The translations under genes were made by a program, and so were the position numbers. DNA of 64,000 bases. Source: Cryptomeria japonica. Taxonomy: Eukaryota > Streptophyta > Pinopsida > Cupressales > Cupressaceae. Numbering within the stretch: the first letter of the stretch is position 1; each line of letters opens with the position of its first letter. Of the stretch, positions 12,326-22,927 are shown in pieces. The DNA is taken from the NCBI RefSeq assembly GCF_030272615.1, contig NC_081406.1, positions 482,329,900-482,393,899 on the forward strand. The letters are read 5' to 3'. The notes under the pieces are model-generated. The model had not been told where the DNA came from and made no database searches. It worked only from the letters and a program-made list of their open reading frames with translations.

Positions 12326-12777
12326 AGCGATAACTTTAAGACCCCCCCTCGGGAATAGTAGCAAAATATCGACAAATTTTTTGGTACCCCTAGAAATCAA
12401 ATATAATGATTATTGGCAAATTTTTTGATACCCGTGGAAATCAAATATAATTATTATTGGTGAATTGTTGGCAATCGCCCAAAATTAGGGGGAAATTGTT
12501 GGCAAAGCATTTTTTCCCATGTGTTAGAGAAACGTATTAGTGCTGGCGATTTTGCCTTGTAATGCAATAAGTGTGATAAATATACTGGCGAATTCAAACA
12601 TGTTTTAATGCGAAAGGTTGTTTTTACTAGCGAATTCAGACACGTTTTAATGTGAAAGGTTGTTTTTACTAGCGATTTACACTACCACACAAAACCAATG
12701 CATGTCATTTAGTGGCAATATTTTTTTATTTGTAAATGAGTATTTTATTTTTGATATCAGTAAAGTTTACATAATTA
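12326..12777 (+). repeat. Non-coding stretch with two tandem repeats (44-base and 42-base units)
   Basis: Units at 12373-12416 and 12417-12460 (CAAATTTTTTGGTACCC-type start, 44 bases each, few mismatches) form one exact tandem pair. Units at 12590-12631 and 12632-12673 (GAATTCA ... GAAAGGTTG, then TTTTTACTAGC; 42 bases) form another. The sequence starts exactly where the D gag similarity stops, so it may be an inserted element. I see no terminal inverted repeat or ORF. Confidence 0.6.
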
Positions 12778-13459
12778 TCATAGTTTCGGCCAAAATTGGG
12801 GACTCCAAAATTCCCATGGTCCTATACCACAAAACCACTTGTACACAACATGGAGAGCTGAGCCTTTCTCTGCAACAGAACTAGACCCCATCCCACTAAT
12901 CCATTTCCCCATTACATGCGCCAATCCTAAATAGAGAGGTCTACATAGAAAAACACAAAGAAAAACCTCCCATTCCCGAGACAAAAGGGGAGACCAAGAA
13001 GTTACATCACCACGGTCGACCACCTTCACCAAAATGTCGCCACCACACAACACGCCTTGCCTGGAAATGTCACTGCTACCCTTAATCCACCACTCCACCT
13101 TTCTTTGTAGCCAAAAGAAAAAATATTACATTACATTATTTTACATTATATCACCTTTCTGCTTCCCTTTGGATGACCTCATCCACGTTTAGCCTTTTTT
13201 TGTAGAGGTAATCCTCGATGGCACTAAGACCTTCACTCGCAACTGCCCTACACACTTCCAGATTGTCATACACACTCCAAAGAATAAAAGGGTGAATAGA
13301 GCTATTGGGGTCCCCTTGGCCTTCACCAATTTGGAACCCTTCCCCATCATGAGCTAGCAAACCCATCCCCATCCACACCCTGACCAGGATATCTTCCAAG
13401 CCACCTCTCCATTCTTCACGAATATAAGAAGTGATGACCCACCTCGCCTCTAACATCAT
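12778..13459 (-). other. Unassigned minus-strand ORF remnants
   Basis: Two open stretches occur on the minus strand: 13459-13151 (102 codons) and 13098-12778 (106 codons, another frame). I recognise no domain. The first contains HDGEGFQIGEGQGDPN followed later by an acidic REAER end. This faintly resembles the C-terminal part of the unknown family U at 62138 (LDGNDWELGTGELWYPN ... acidic end), so it could be a third, very decayed copy. Between the two ORFs lies a TAATGTAATGTAATATTTTTT stretch on the minus strand, like a 3' tail. Coding status is doubtful. Confidence 0.3.
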
Positions 13460-13835
13460 GCCTAATTATAGACACCATGCTAAGAAGAGTGATGAAATTT
13501 CCACATTTAATCTGTAACAACCCTCCGTTGCAAGATAGTCATGACCCAGAATGATTGAAACAGGATAGATAAAGTCATCATCCTTAAAGAAGAAATTTTT
13601 TTTAGTCTTTCGTGACTGACCTCCCCCCAAAACAAATCCATTTGTACAGAACTATGAACGAAGAAGTTGGCCAACATTTTTCTTACAACAACAATCACCA
13701 TTGTAACTATCTATTTTTACTTGATTTGGCAATTGAAATCCAAAAGGTTTTATAGCCAACAAGATAACAACAATTAAGTTAGCACGTGAGTAATCTAAAG
13801 CCAAATATTTTGTATTTATTAAATTATGATATATG
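13460..13835. other. No feature recognised
   Basis: Short interval left of element A. The ORFs here (13507-13701, 13652-13981) are short, overlap the LTR boundary and show no domain. I see nothing supportable apart from the AGTAA at 13836-13840 that flanks element A. Confidence 0.5.
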
Positions 13836-13840
13836 AGTAA

Positions 13841-15004
13841 TGTTAGGATAACCTGTGGACAACTGAGAGTGGGGGGGGGGGGTGAATAAGTTGTCAACAG
13901 ATTATAAAACTTTAAGAAAACAAAACCTTTTACCAGAATAGTAGATATAACAATTAAGCATAAACATAAATCACAGAACAATTACCAATCATCCATAACA
14001 CATAATACCAAGATTTGTATGTGGAAAAGGTGGTAAAGGGAAAAACCATGGTGGGAAGCCTACCCACAGTCAAATAATACTTTTGCAGTAGGCTTGTGAT
14101 TACAATAAGAGGGGCTTGCACATGCAGGAAGGCACATTACCTATAGAACACTGCTCATCACAAAAGGAGCCTCACTGACTACAAAGAAATCCAGACTACA
14201 GTCTGGAAAGATGAGTGAACTGCAAGAATAGCATCTCCTATGCCTAAGTATAGTTTCGGTTAAGCTCAACACCGGTGGTCTTAAACCTCTTACACAAACC
14301 CAATTTGATCACCTATGATCGACCAAAACCTCTGCATATGATTGCAACTTTATTCACACATAGATAATCTCATAACCCATACCATGATCTACAAAGAGAT
14401 CTTACATCATATTTATACCAACCTGAGACCTAAACAATTAGGCCAGATACCTAAAAGATAATATAATAAACCCATTACATAATCCCACAAACTAATTATA
14501 AACTGAAACAACATAAACCAAACAATAAATCCAATCGGTAATGCATCGAGAGCATCAACCAACACGTTACATAAACCGGTCCATAACCTAGCAGAATAAC
14601 ACTAGACCCAAGATAGGTTTCCATAAGCCAAATGAAACACCACCGATCAATTGGAACATGGACAAGATAACCATCAACATCCTTATAACCTTATAGAAGC
14701 CACACCAATATCACTTATCGGATTCATCAAAAGATCTTCAACAAAGCTCTGTCGGTAAAACCCTTACCGATAACCAAAAGGATTACTAGAACAAATGATA
14801 GCATCCAAATCATCAAGCCCTAAGTCAACTAAATGTTATACGCATAAGGAACACATGAATAACCAATCCAAACTAGAGACAAATCTCCAGATCAACATCA
14901 AAGACCAACCACTCTACTAGAAGCTAGTAAACAACAAAACAACTAGTGTTGACATCAATGACAAACATCAATGCAACACAATCAATTCCTCCAAATTGCC
15001 AACA
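13841..15004 (-). repeat. 3' LTR of element A
   Basis: On the plus strand it begins TGTTAGGATAACC and ends GCCAACA; on the minus strand it runs TGTTGGC to CCTAACA. It matches 42459-43658 along its length with many substitutions. The U5 hairpin lies at 13858-13895 (GACAACTGA, G-run, TAAGTTGTC), with one stem mismatch that the other LTR of A lacks. Confidence 0.9.
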
Positions 15005-15371
15005 ATCTCCCCCTTTGGCATTGATGGAAACACTAGATGTGAAAAACATCCAAGTGCCAAGAGATGCTAAACAAATCCCCCCCAAAGGAACACATCCAAC
15101 AATCTCCCCAAAATGATATGACGATGAAGTCCTGAACCAACAGACCAAACTCCCCCTATAAATGATATCCTTGTTAAGCTCTATTTTTCACATAAATATA
15201 TCTCCCCCTTTGACATCAATGCCATAAATATGACATAAACATCAAATAAAATTCATAAAACCTCTGAACCACACAACTGACTAGTCCCTCTAAGTAGTAG
15301 CACCAACACATCAATCTGAAATGAATGATAGTTCTGATAATGCATGTCGGACAAATGCCAATCAACATCAC
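15005..15371 (-). other. 3' untranslated region and polypurine tract array of element A
   Basis: Adjacent to the LTR is CCAAAGGGGGAGAT (15005-15018, minus strand), the polypurine tract that primes plus-strand DNA. Further GGGGGAG or GGGGAG tracts occur on the same strand near 15075, 15105, 15149 and 15201. The copies at 15005 and 15201 share a GATGTCAAAGGGGGAGA-type context. The pol stop lies at 15372-15374. No ORF is present. Confidence 0.75.
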
Positions 15372-17173
15372 TCATGTCTCTACCAGAGGGGAAAAAACTC
15401 CTAATCTATCTCTGAAGTACTCAAATGATTCCTTAGGAAAAGTTTTATTGAAGATATCTGTAATCTTCTCTTTAGTGTTCACATAAACTAGTCTGACTTC
15501 AGTTGCCTCCACCTTCTCCTTAAAAAAATTATACTTGATAGAAATGTGCTTTGTCTTAGAATGAAATACCAGATTCTTTGACATGTCAATAGCAACAGAG
15601 TTATCATAGTGAATAACTATAATTTCATTTCAATCTACCCTTATATCCTTCAACATTTTCTTCATCCATAGAAATTGTGTATAGTTAGTAGCAATAGCAA
15701 CATACTTAGCTTCAATAGTAGATAAATAAGTACATGACTATTTCTTGTTGATCCATGAAACAAGTTTCTTTCCAAGAAATAAAGCTCCATTGGATGTGCT
15801 TTTCTGGTCATCAACATCTCCATCCCAATCAACATCTATATATGCACATAGTGTAAAGTCATCATTTTTAGGATACCACAAACCATACTCAGTTTTTCCT
15901 TGTAAATACCTAAAAATCCTTTTCACCGCATTCTCATGATTGCCTCTAGGATCACTCTGATATCTTGATACAATACAAACTGCATTCATTATATCCGGTC
16001 TAGTCTAAGTCAGATATAAGAAACCTCCAAGTATACATTTATACCTTGTAGGATTTACTTGAGCTGATACATCTTTCTTTGTCAATTTCTCACTTGTAAC
16101 CATAGGAGTACCAACTGGTTTAGAATTTTCCATACCAAATTTCTTCAACAACTCTCTAGCATACTTAGTTTGACAGATGAAAATACCTTTATCATTTTGA
16201 GTAATCTACAAACCTAGGAAAAATTTCATCTCCCTAATCATATACATCTCAAATTCATTCTTCATATTATCAGAGAATTCCATACATTAACTTATCGTCA
16301 CCTCCAAAAATGATATCATCAACAAAGAATTCAACAATCAATATGTCATCATCAGTGATCTTGTAGCATAAGTTGTTGTCAGCATTACCTTTAGTGAAAC
16401 CAAGCTTAAAAAGATATTTGTCCAATCTAGCATACCAAGCTCTAGGATCTTGTTTCAATCCATATAAAGCTTTCCTTAACTTGCAAACCATGTTTTTGTC
16501 ATCTGAAAGTGAAAATCCATAAGGTTTCTCAATGTAAACTTCCTCTTCAAGATCTCCATTAAAAAATGCACACTTAACATCCATCTGATAAACCTTATAT
16601 TTCTTATGGGCAACAAAAGAAAGAAATAATCTCACAGCTTCAATCCTATCTACCGGAGTAAAAGTATCATCATAATCAATTCCTTCATTATGAGTATATC
16701 CTTTACATACCAATCTATCCTTATTCCTCACAACTTGTCCATCCTCATTCAATTTATTTCTAAAAACCCATTTAGTTCCAATAAAATTCTTATTTTTAGG
16801 CCGGGGAACTAAAGTCCATGTGTTGTTCTTTTCAATCTAATCTAATTCCTCTTCCATAGCTCTCATCCAACATTCATCTTTACAAGCTTCAATACCTGAT
16901 GTCGATTCAACTTGAGAAATTATATAAACCTCATCAACTGCCAAACTTCTGCTTGTCATTAATCCTTTGTTCTAGTCTCCAATGATCTGATCTTCTGAAT
17001 GATTTAACCTTACATACCTAGGAGTCTTCTGACTTTTTGTTTCTCTTCTATGATCTTTAGTTACTATTGAATTTTTTGATACTGTCAGGGTAACTGGTTC
17101 AACATTCTGTTCTAGTATAGGTGCTACCAGTTTAGTTATGATCATCTCCACTTCTAGTTCTCTCTCATAAGTT
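15372..17173 (-). pseudogene. Element A pol, 3' part: integrase C-terminus, reverse transcriptase, RNase H
   Basis: Continues the A polyprotein after the B insertion; the frame reads into YERELEVEMI once B is removed. Reverse transcriptase spans about 16860-16000, with RLVCKGYTHNEGIDYDDTF, MDVKCAFFNGDLEEEVYIE, ALYGLKQDPRAWY and FVDDIIFGG (FVDD at the catalytic site, as in B). RNase H follows with CAYIDVDWDGD, KSTSNGALFLGKKLVSW, a tail with HSKTKHISIKYNF, and the end PLVET at the stop 15372-15374. Several stops and frameshifts divide it (near 15730, 16000, 16210, 16265 and 16840), so it cannot encode a working enzyme. Confidence 0.9.
17169..17173 (+). repeat. Target-site duplication of element B (AAGTT), left copy
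   Basis: AAGTT immediately left of LTR B; the matching copy is at 39997-40001. Both lie inside the coding frame of element A (codons for ...IIT/YERE...), which fixes the insertion point and the nesting order. Confidence 0.93.
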
Positions 17174-18232
17174 TGTTGGTATTTTGGTAGGGTTTTGTCA
17201 TTGATGTCAACACCTACTAAAACACCAGCACTTTGGAGATCTAGCAGCATTCACCGACAAGCAAGTAACTATTGCACAGTTATTGGTATATGGTTCACCG
17301 ACAGGATATAATGATCACCGACACTTGGAATGATATGGAAGACACTTGGTAATGTTGAAGACATCATGTGGACACTTTATTTTGAAGAATGAATCATTGG
17401 TATATTCATATTTGCATATTTGCTTTTACTGGCAAATAGGTCTAGGGTTACCTAGGGTTACACCGGCAGGTTTATCTTTTCCAGATCAGCATGGCATGCT
17501 TTGGAAATGATTTATTATTGTTGTAAATGCATTAAGCCAACATGTTCAATTGGTTATTGCATTGGACATTATATTGTTTATAAAATGTTTTTATTGTAAT
17601 ATCTTGTAGAGCCAACCTACTAAAGTTGGTCTTAGGTTATGGTATAAATGAAAGATCTTATTTGTAAGATTGAATATGGAATGTGAAAAAGAATTGTGAG
17701 AAGATATATGTGAGATTAAGCATAGCTATACACGAAGACATCATTTGAAGGTGAAGCTAGGTTTTTGTGGAAGCATATTAGCATTACACCGGTACTAAAT
17801 CTAGCATGTGAAGATGCTATTTTGTAGAGTACATTTTTATTGGATTTAACCATCCAACTGTAGTAAGTGTGACTCCCATTCTGTGATTGATCAGTGAGCT
17901 CTAGGCTGTTGGCCTTTCTGCATGTGCAAACCCCATTTATGCACGCTTACTATCTGCAGTAGTATCATCTGATTGTGGGTAAGGTTTCCCACCATGGTTT
18001 TTCCCCTTACAGGGTTTCCACGTACAAATATTGGTGTTGTGTTGTGGATGACTTTATGTTTATGTTTCATGCATTAATCTTTATCGGTATAGCAATTAAC
18101 TGTTAACACTATCTACCAGCATACTTAACTGGTTTACCGGTATTAAGCATTAAGTTGGTTAAGTTATTTTTGGTTTGAAATTTGTTGACAACTGATTCAC
18201 CCCCCCCTCTCAGTTGTCTCCGGGACCTAACA
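17174..18232 (+). repeat. 5' LTR of element B
   Basis: 1059 bases, TGTTGGTATTTTGG to GGGACCTAACA, matching 38937-39996. The U5 hairpin has a perfect 9-base stem: 18187-18195 (GACAACTGA) and 18210-18218 (TCAGTTGTC) around a C-tract. Motifs shared with LTR E and A include GTGAGCTCTAGG and the CTGCATGTGCA stretch. Confidence 0.93.
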
Positions 18233-18234
18233 AT

Positions 18235-18246
18235 TGGTATCAGAGC
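18235..18246 (+). other. Primer-binding site of element B
   Basis: TGGTATCAGAGC, two bases after the LTR, is the canonical initiator-Met tRNA complement of plant copia elements. The reference copy for the variants in A, D and F. Confidence 0.93.
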
Positions 18247-18288
18247 TTAGTCCTCTTTTGCAGAAGTTTAACAACTTGAGGAGATCCA

Positions 18289-19934
18289 ATGACTACTAAT
18301 TATTTCAGGAAGGACTGTCCTAAACTTGATGGAACCAACTATGGGATATGGAAGATCAGAATGGAGACGCATCTGAATTGCATTGGTAAAGACATCTAGG
18401 AAGTTACAAAGAATGGTTATACTGCTGCTGTAGTTGGTTAGACCGCTCCAACTACATTAGCTAAAGATGAGGAGAATGATTGCAAAGTAAGAGAAGCACT
18501 TTTGAGCGCTTTATTAGATCAACAAATCATGGGATTATTAGATAGGTCTACTGCTAAAGCTATTTGGGATCATTTGGAAACACTGAATGAAGGAGATTCC
18601 ATAGTCAAAATTGCAAAACTTGAGAGCTTCTGAGTCAGGTATGAACATCTAAAAATGGAAGAAGATGAAAGGATTTCTACTTTTATGGAAAGAGTAAATG
18701 AAATTTTTTTGGGTATTAAATGTTGTGGAGGAACCTTGAGTGAGGATGAAATTGTTTCAAAAATCTTAAGAGGATTGCCACTGGCATATAAAATGAAGGT
18801 TATTGCTATAAATGAGTTAAGAACAATGCCTAATACATTAGTAACTAGGGATACATTGATTGGAAAACTTTCAGCTTTTGAAATTGAGGAATTTGGTGTT
18901 GTTGCTACTATAAAGACATATTTGGCTTTTAAAGCATCAACATCATCTGCTCCATCATTTGAAAAATTAGATTGGAAAGCCTTTTATGCAAGAGAACTTG
19001 AAGAAAATAGGAAGGAGAATGAAGAGCTTGAAGAACTTGAAGCACTATTTACAAGAAAAATGCCTAAAGGTCCAGTTGGAAGTAAGTATGAAGGTAAAGA
19101 ACCCTTTAAATGTTTTAACTACAATAAGATTGGTCATATGACTTCGAGATGCCCTGATAGACATGCTAGACTAAGAGAAGAAGCTAGAAGAACGTACAAG
19201 CCTAATCCTGAATATCAAAGATACAGATTTAAGAAGAACAAAGACAAATCTTGTTACATTGCTGATGAAGGTGTAACTGATGATTCTGATGAGGATCTTG
19301 CAGAAAATGGATGGGTTTTTGTTGCTATAATAGAGGATCAACCGACACCTACTGCTCAACCGGTAGAACAAGCCTTAGTAGCTAAAGTTGAAGTAAAGGA
19401 CGAATGGATCATTGATTCAGGATGCTCACATCATATGACAGGAGACAAAGGTAAATTCTTGAACTTTCAAGAATACAATGGAGGTTTAGTAAGATTTGGA
19501 GATGACAAAGGCTGTTCAATCAAAGGTAAGGGTACAATATCTCTTGATGGTAAGCATAACACTGACAATGTCTACTATGTTGAAGGATTAAAGCATAATC
19601 TTTTGAGTGTTGGTCAATTAGTTGAGAAAGGATTTTAGTTACAATTTAAAAATGGAAAATGCAAAATCATGAACAAAACTAGTTTAGAAATTGCAACCGG
19701 TAATCAGACTAGAGGTAATATCTTTCATTTGAATAATAGTGAAAAGGCATGCTTGATTGCACATATAGATGAAAGTTGGTTATGGCATAAGAGACTCTGT
19801 GATGTAAACTTTGATTGCATGGTGAAGATCAGTACTTCTAAGGCAGTTAGAGATCTACCTAAAATTGTCAAACCTCAGAATACAATATGTAAGGAATGTC
19901 AATTTGGAAAACAAGTTAGAGCTAGTTTCAAAAG
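18289..19934 (+). pseudogene. Element B gag-protease and start of integrase, 5' part
   Basis: Starts at the ATG at 18289, 43 bases after the primer site. One frame runs to the C insertion with four stops: in the GKDI/EVTK segment, after AAVVG, before VRYEHLK, and before LQFKNGK at about 19636. Gag has LDGTNYGIWKIRMETHL, ALLDQQIMGLLD, AIWDHLETLNEGD and MEEDERISTFMERVNEI. The zinc knuckle reads CFNYNKIGHMTSRC: its second cysteine is tyrosine, so it is probably damaged (A keeps CFACNKIGHFASRC). Protease has WIIDSGCSHHMTGD with catalytic DSG. The GAG-pre-integrase zinc region follows (WLWHKRLCDVNFDCMVK ... CKECQFGKQ). Translation resumes in frame at 36095. Confidence 0.9.
19930..19934 (+). repeat. 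Target-site duplication of element C (AAAAG), left copy
   Basis: AAAAG directly before TGTAGACACC; the second copy is at 36090-36094 directly after the 3' LTR. Excising C and one copy restores the B reading frame (…ASFK/SIPEKSN…). Confidence 0.95.
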
Positions 19935-20707
19935 TGTAGACACCTAAAATTGTCATGTCTAATTAAATAAATATTTATTTATTTAATTATCTAAGCTTAA
20001 TTCTTCTATTAATTAAATAAATCTTTATTTATTTAATTAATTCATTTATCCTCTTCTAGCCTTATTTCTCATTTAAATAAATACATTTATTTATTTAAAT
20101 TATCCTTTTCCTAAATTAAATAAATATCTTATTTATTTAATTGATCCCACTTCTTCTATTAATTAAATAAATATTTATTTATTTAATTAATTCATTAGCT
20201 TTTTCTACCCATGACACATGTCATTCATCTCTTAACTCATACACTACCTACCCCTTTCATTATTTTGGTATTTCTTTTACCTACCCTCTAATCCTAGCCA
20301 ACCTCTCTTTTTACACCTCTCAATCTTAACCCTCCATTTCCTATTGTGTCTTCTATTTAAGGAGATGCTTTCTTCATTGTCAAACCCTAATGACTGATTT
20401 TGGAGGACTTGGCTACACTACGATCCTACTTGCAACCACATTCCGTTCTTTGTTGAGCTCTTGTGCATATAAAAATCTGAGAGCAAATATATCAAGCAAG
20501 ATCAATGGAGATAGGAAGAATGGAGATCAAAACCCTATTGGACATGTGATGGTATAATATTTGTGATTTGGAGTTATTTTGCATTGTCTTAGGTAATCTT
20601 CATATGTTATGGTGGATCTTTGTTCATTGTTAGGCTAGGGTTTAGTGGTTGGATTCATTGTAGCCTTTCAATATTGCTATTATTGTTATCCATTTTCACC
20701 ATAAACA
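19935..20707 (+). repeat. 5' LTR of element C
   Basis: TGTAGACACC to ACCATAAACA, 773 bases. U3 holds five AT-rich inverted repeats of the type TTAAATAAA...TTTATTTAA at about 19970-20000, 20015-20045, 20068-20101, 20111-20146 and 20157-20193. A TATA-like CTATTTAAGG is at about 20352-20361. Differences from the 3' LTR include one base of length in the first AT block, ATATTT/ATCTTT, and four other substitutions. Confidence 0.95.
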
Positions 20708-22927
20708 TTTTGGCATGCCCGGTGGGACACTTGTCCCTTTGCATTTAACATTTTTGTTGCAGATTTCGCATTTTTGAAGTTGCAGATCGGACAATTTTCG
20801 ATGACATTTTAGGTTTTTCCGCGTCTACGAGCGTTCGGATCGCGTTTTTGTGTTTCAGAAGCGTCTGCAATATCGTGAATCGCGTCTGTGTTTTTGCCAG
20901 ATTTTATTTTTGCAGGTTTCTGGAACCGCGTCTGTGAATTAAAACTGCGTCTGTGATTGATCTTATCGCGTCTGTGTTCGGGAAAGGCGTCTGCGTTACC
21001 TGAGCGCATCTGTGTATCACAGAACATCATCTGTGTAATACAGACGCGTCTGTATCTGGTATAGACGCGTTTGTGCTTTCTATTTTGCAAATTTGTCAAT
21101 TTTCTTTGATTTGGGTTTTCGGATTTTGCACTTAGGGTTTCAGATCTGGATTATTTTCGGCTAACCCTTGCAGATCTAGCTAACCAAGTTTGTGCAACTT
21201 GCTTTGGAGGCAAAAACGTTTTTGTTGAAGGCCCCTTTTCACAAAGTCTTTTGGGTTTTCTAAAATTTACCTAACTTGTGTGCTTGCAGGAAGGGGTTAT
21301 CATTTGAAACAACCCAAACTACTAACAATTTTGTTGCAGGGCCTTAGCTAGGGTTTTGTAGTTTTGTTGTGTGCCTTGTTTTCATAGCCTAGCAAACACT
21401 TCCATTGGTGCACTAAAATTGAATCATTGTCTTTTGTGTCTTGAGCAATAGGCTCTTTTTGTTTAATCTTTAGAGGGCCTGTCTTCCCGTGTGGTCATTA
21501 GGACTACTAGTGAGAAGAGAACGACCCAAGTGGTAGCGAGGAAAACCCACCTCTTCCGAACCACTATAATCAAATGTATTCATGGTGAAAACTATGAATA
21601 ACGTGTGCTGATTAGTTCATACCGACACTATGTCTCCCCATAAACCCGTTTGATCAAATTTATTTGATCATTCGTAGGGCGTAACCCCTACCGGCTGGGA
21701 GCCTTCTGTATTTACAGAGCTGAAAGTGCCGCATGTATGGCCACACGAGTGGATGCCCTTACTAGCACCTTTTTGTTTTAGAAGCCCAAATCCTTCTAGT
21801 TGTTGAGGCAGGAGGTCAGACCTCTGGTAGCGGCCCACACACATACGGTTCTTAGTAGAGATACAAAGTTCACCATGGGGAGTTTTCATGGGGACTGATG
21901 CTTGGCTGACCCGAGAAGTGAGTGCCGAGGGTGGAGCCAGTGAGGTCAAGCATCTAAGTATCCGCTCTAAATAGCGTAGCCTCAGGGGTAAAACCCTATG
22001 TGGGATCAACAACTATTGTCTTGGCCAGCCCTAAGATTTGTGCTTGTCTTATGCTAAACACTCAAACATTCAAGACAAAACAACAAAACATTGTGTCTTT
22101 TGTGTCTTCAAGTGTATGCAAAACTTTTTACATCAAACAACACACTTTTGGAGTCTAAACAGTTTGCAAACATTGAGTCATCAACATTGTGTCCTCTTGT
22201 CACGAAAAACAGTCAAACAGTCGGATTTGGTCACAATAAAACAACTTCACATATTGGAAAAATTGCACTAAGGTTACAGAAACGCGTCTGTGTCTGTTTT
22301 AAAGGCGTCTGCGTCATATAATCGCGTCTGTGAAGTGCAGAATAGCGTCTGTGTCTTTGTCTGCGTCTGCGTCAAACAAAGAAGCGTCTGTGTCTGGTAA
22401 TCGCGTCTGTGAAGTATACAGAGGCGTCTGTGTCAGGAATTGAAAACTTTAACGGTCCAGCAAACAAAAGAAAATCAATTTCGGCATACTTGAGCTTCCT
22501 AGGTTGTCTCTTCAGGTTTCATCTAGCATTCAGCCTATTCTAAGGTCTCATATAGTCCATCATTGCTTCACATCTCATTTTACATTCATACTTGTCTAAA
22601 CTTGAGTCAAAAAGGTCACTTGCTTGTCCTCACTATACTCTTTCAACACACTACATACTACTACACTTTGCTAAGTGGTCCCTCATCAAGGTTTCTTACC
22701 TTTGGGTCTCATTTGGTCTTACTTAGAGTCAAGGTCAGCTTACCTCATCAAGAGAAACGATCCTCTCTTTGGAAGTCACACCTACTCTACTACTTACATA
22801 CTTGGTCTTAGACTTTGGACATTGCAAGTACACCTCAAGATTCATTTACACTCCATACAACTCTTGGTCTTCCATACTCTTGTCATTTTTCATCCAGTCT
22901 CTCACATATTGGTCAAACACCTAGTTC
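20708..22927 (+). other. Primer-binding site and 2.2-kb leader of element C
   Basis: TTT, then TGGCATGCCCGGTGGGAC (20711-20728) is the primer site; I did not assign the tRNA. The leader has about a dozen variants of CGCGTCTGTG at 20816-21080 and eight or nine more at 22278-22435. Between them (about 21470-21990) is a GC-richer, apparently structured segment with motifs such as GAGAAGAGAACGACC and CACCTCTTCCGAACCAC. ORFs here (20809-21099 minus, 21668-22012 minus, several plus near 22038-22935) are short and carry no domain. No coding function is supported before the gag ATG. Confidence 0.75.

Noticed and set aside
20816-22440. Repeated CGCGTCTGTG considered as a CRISPR or satellite array
   Set aside because: Unit spacing is irregular, copies are degenerate, spacers are not of constant length, and the context is a eukaryotic retroelement leader.
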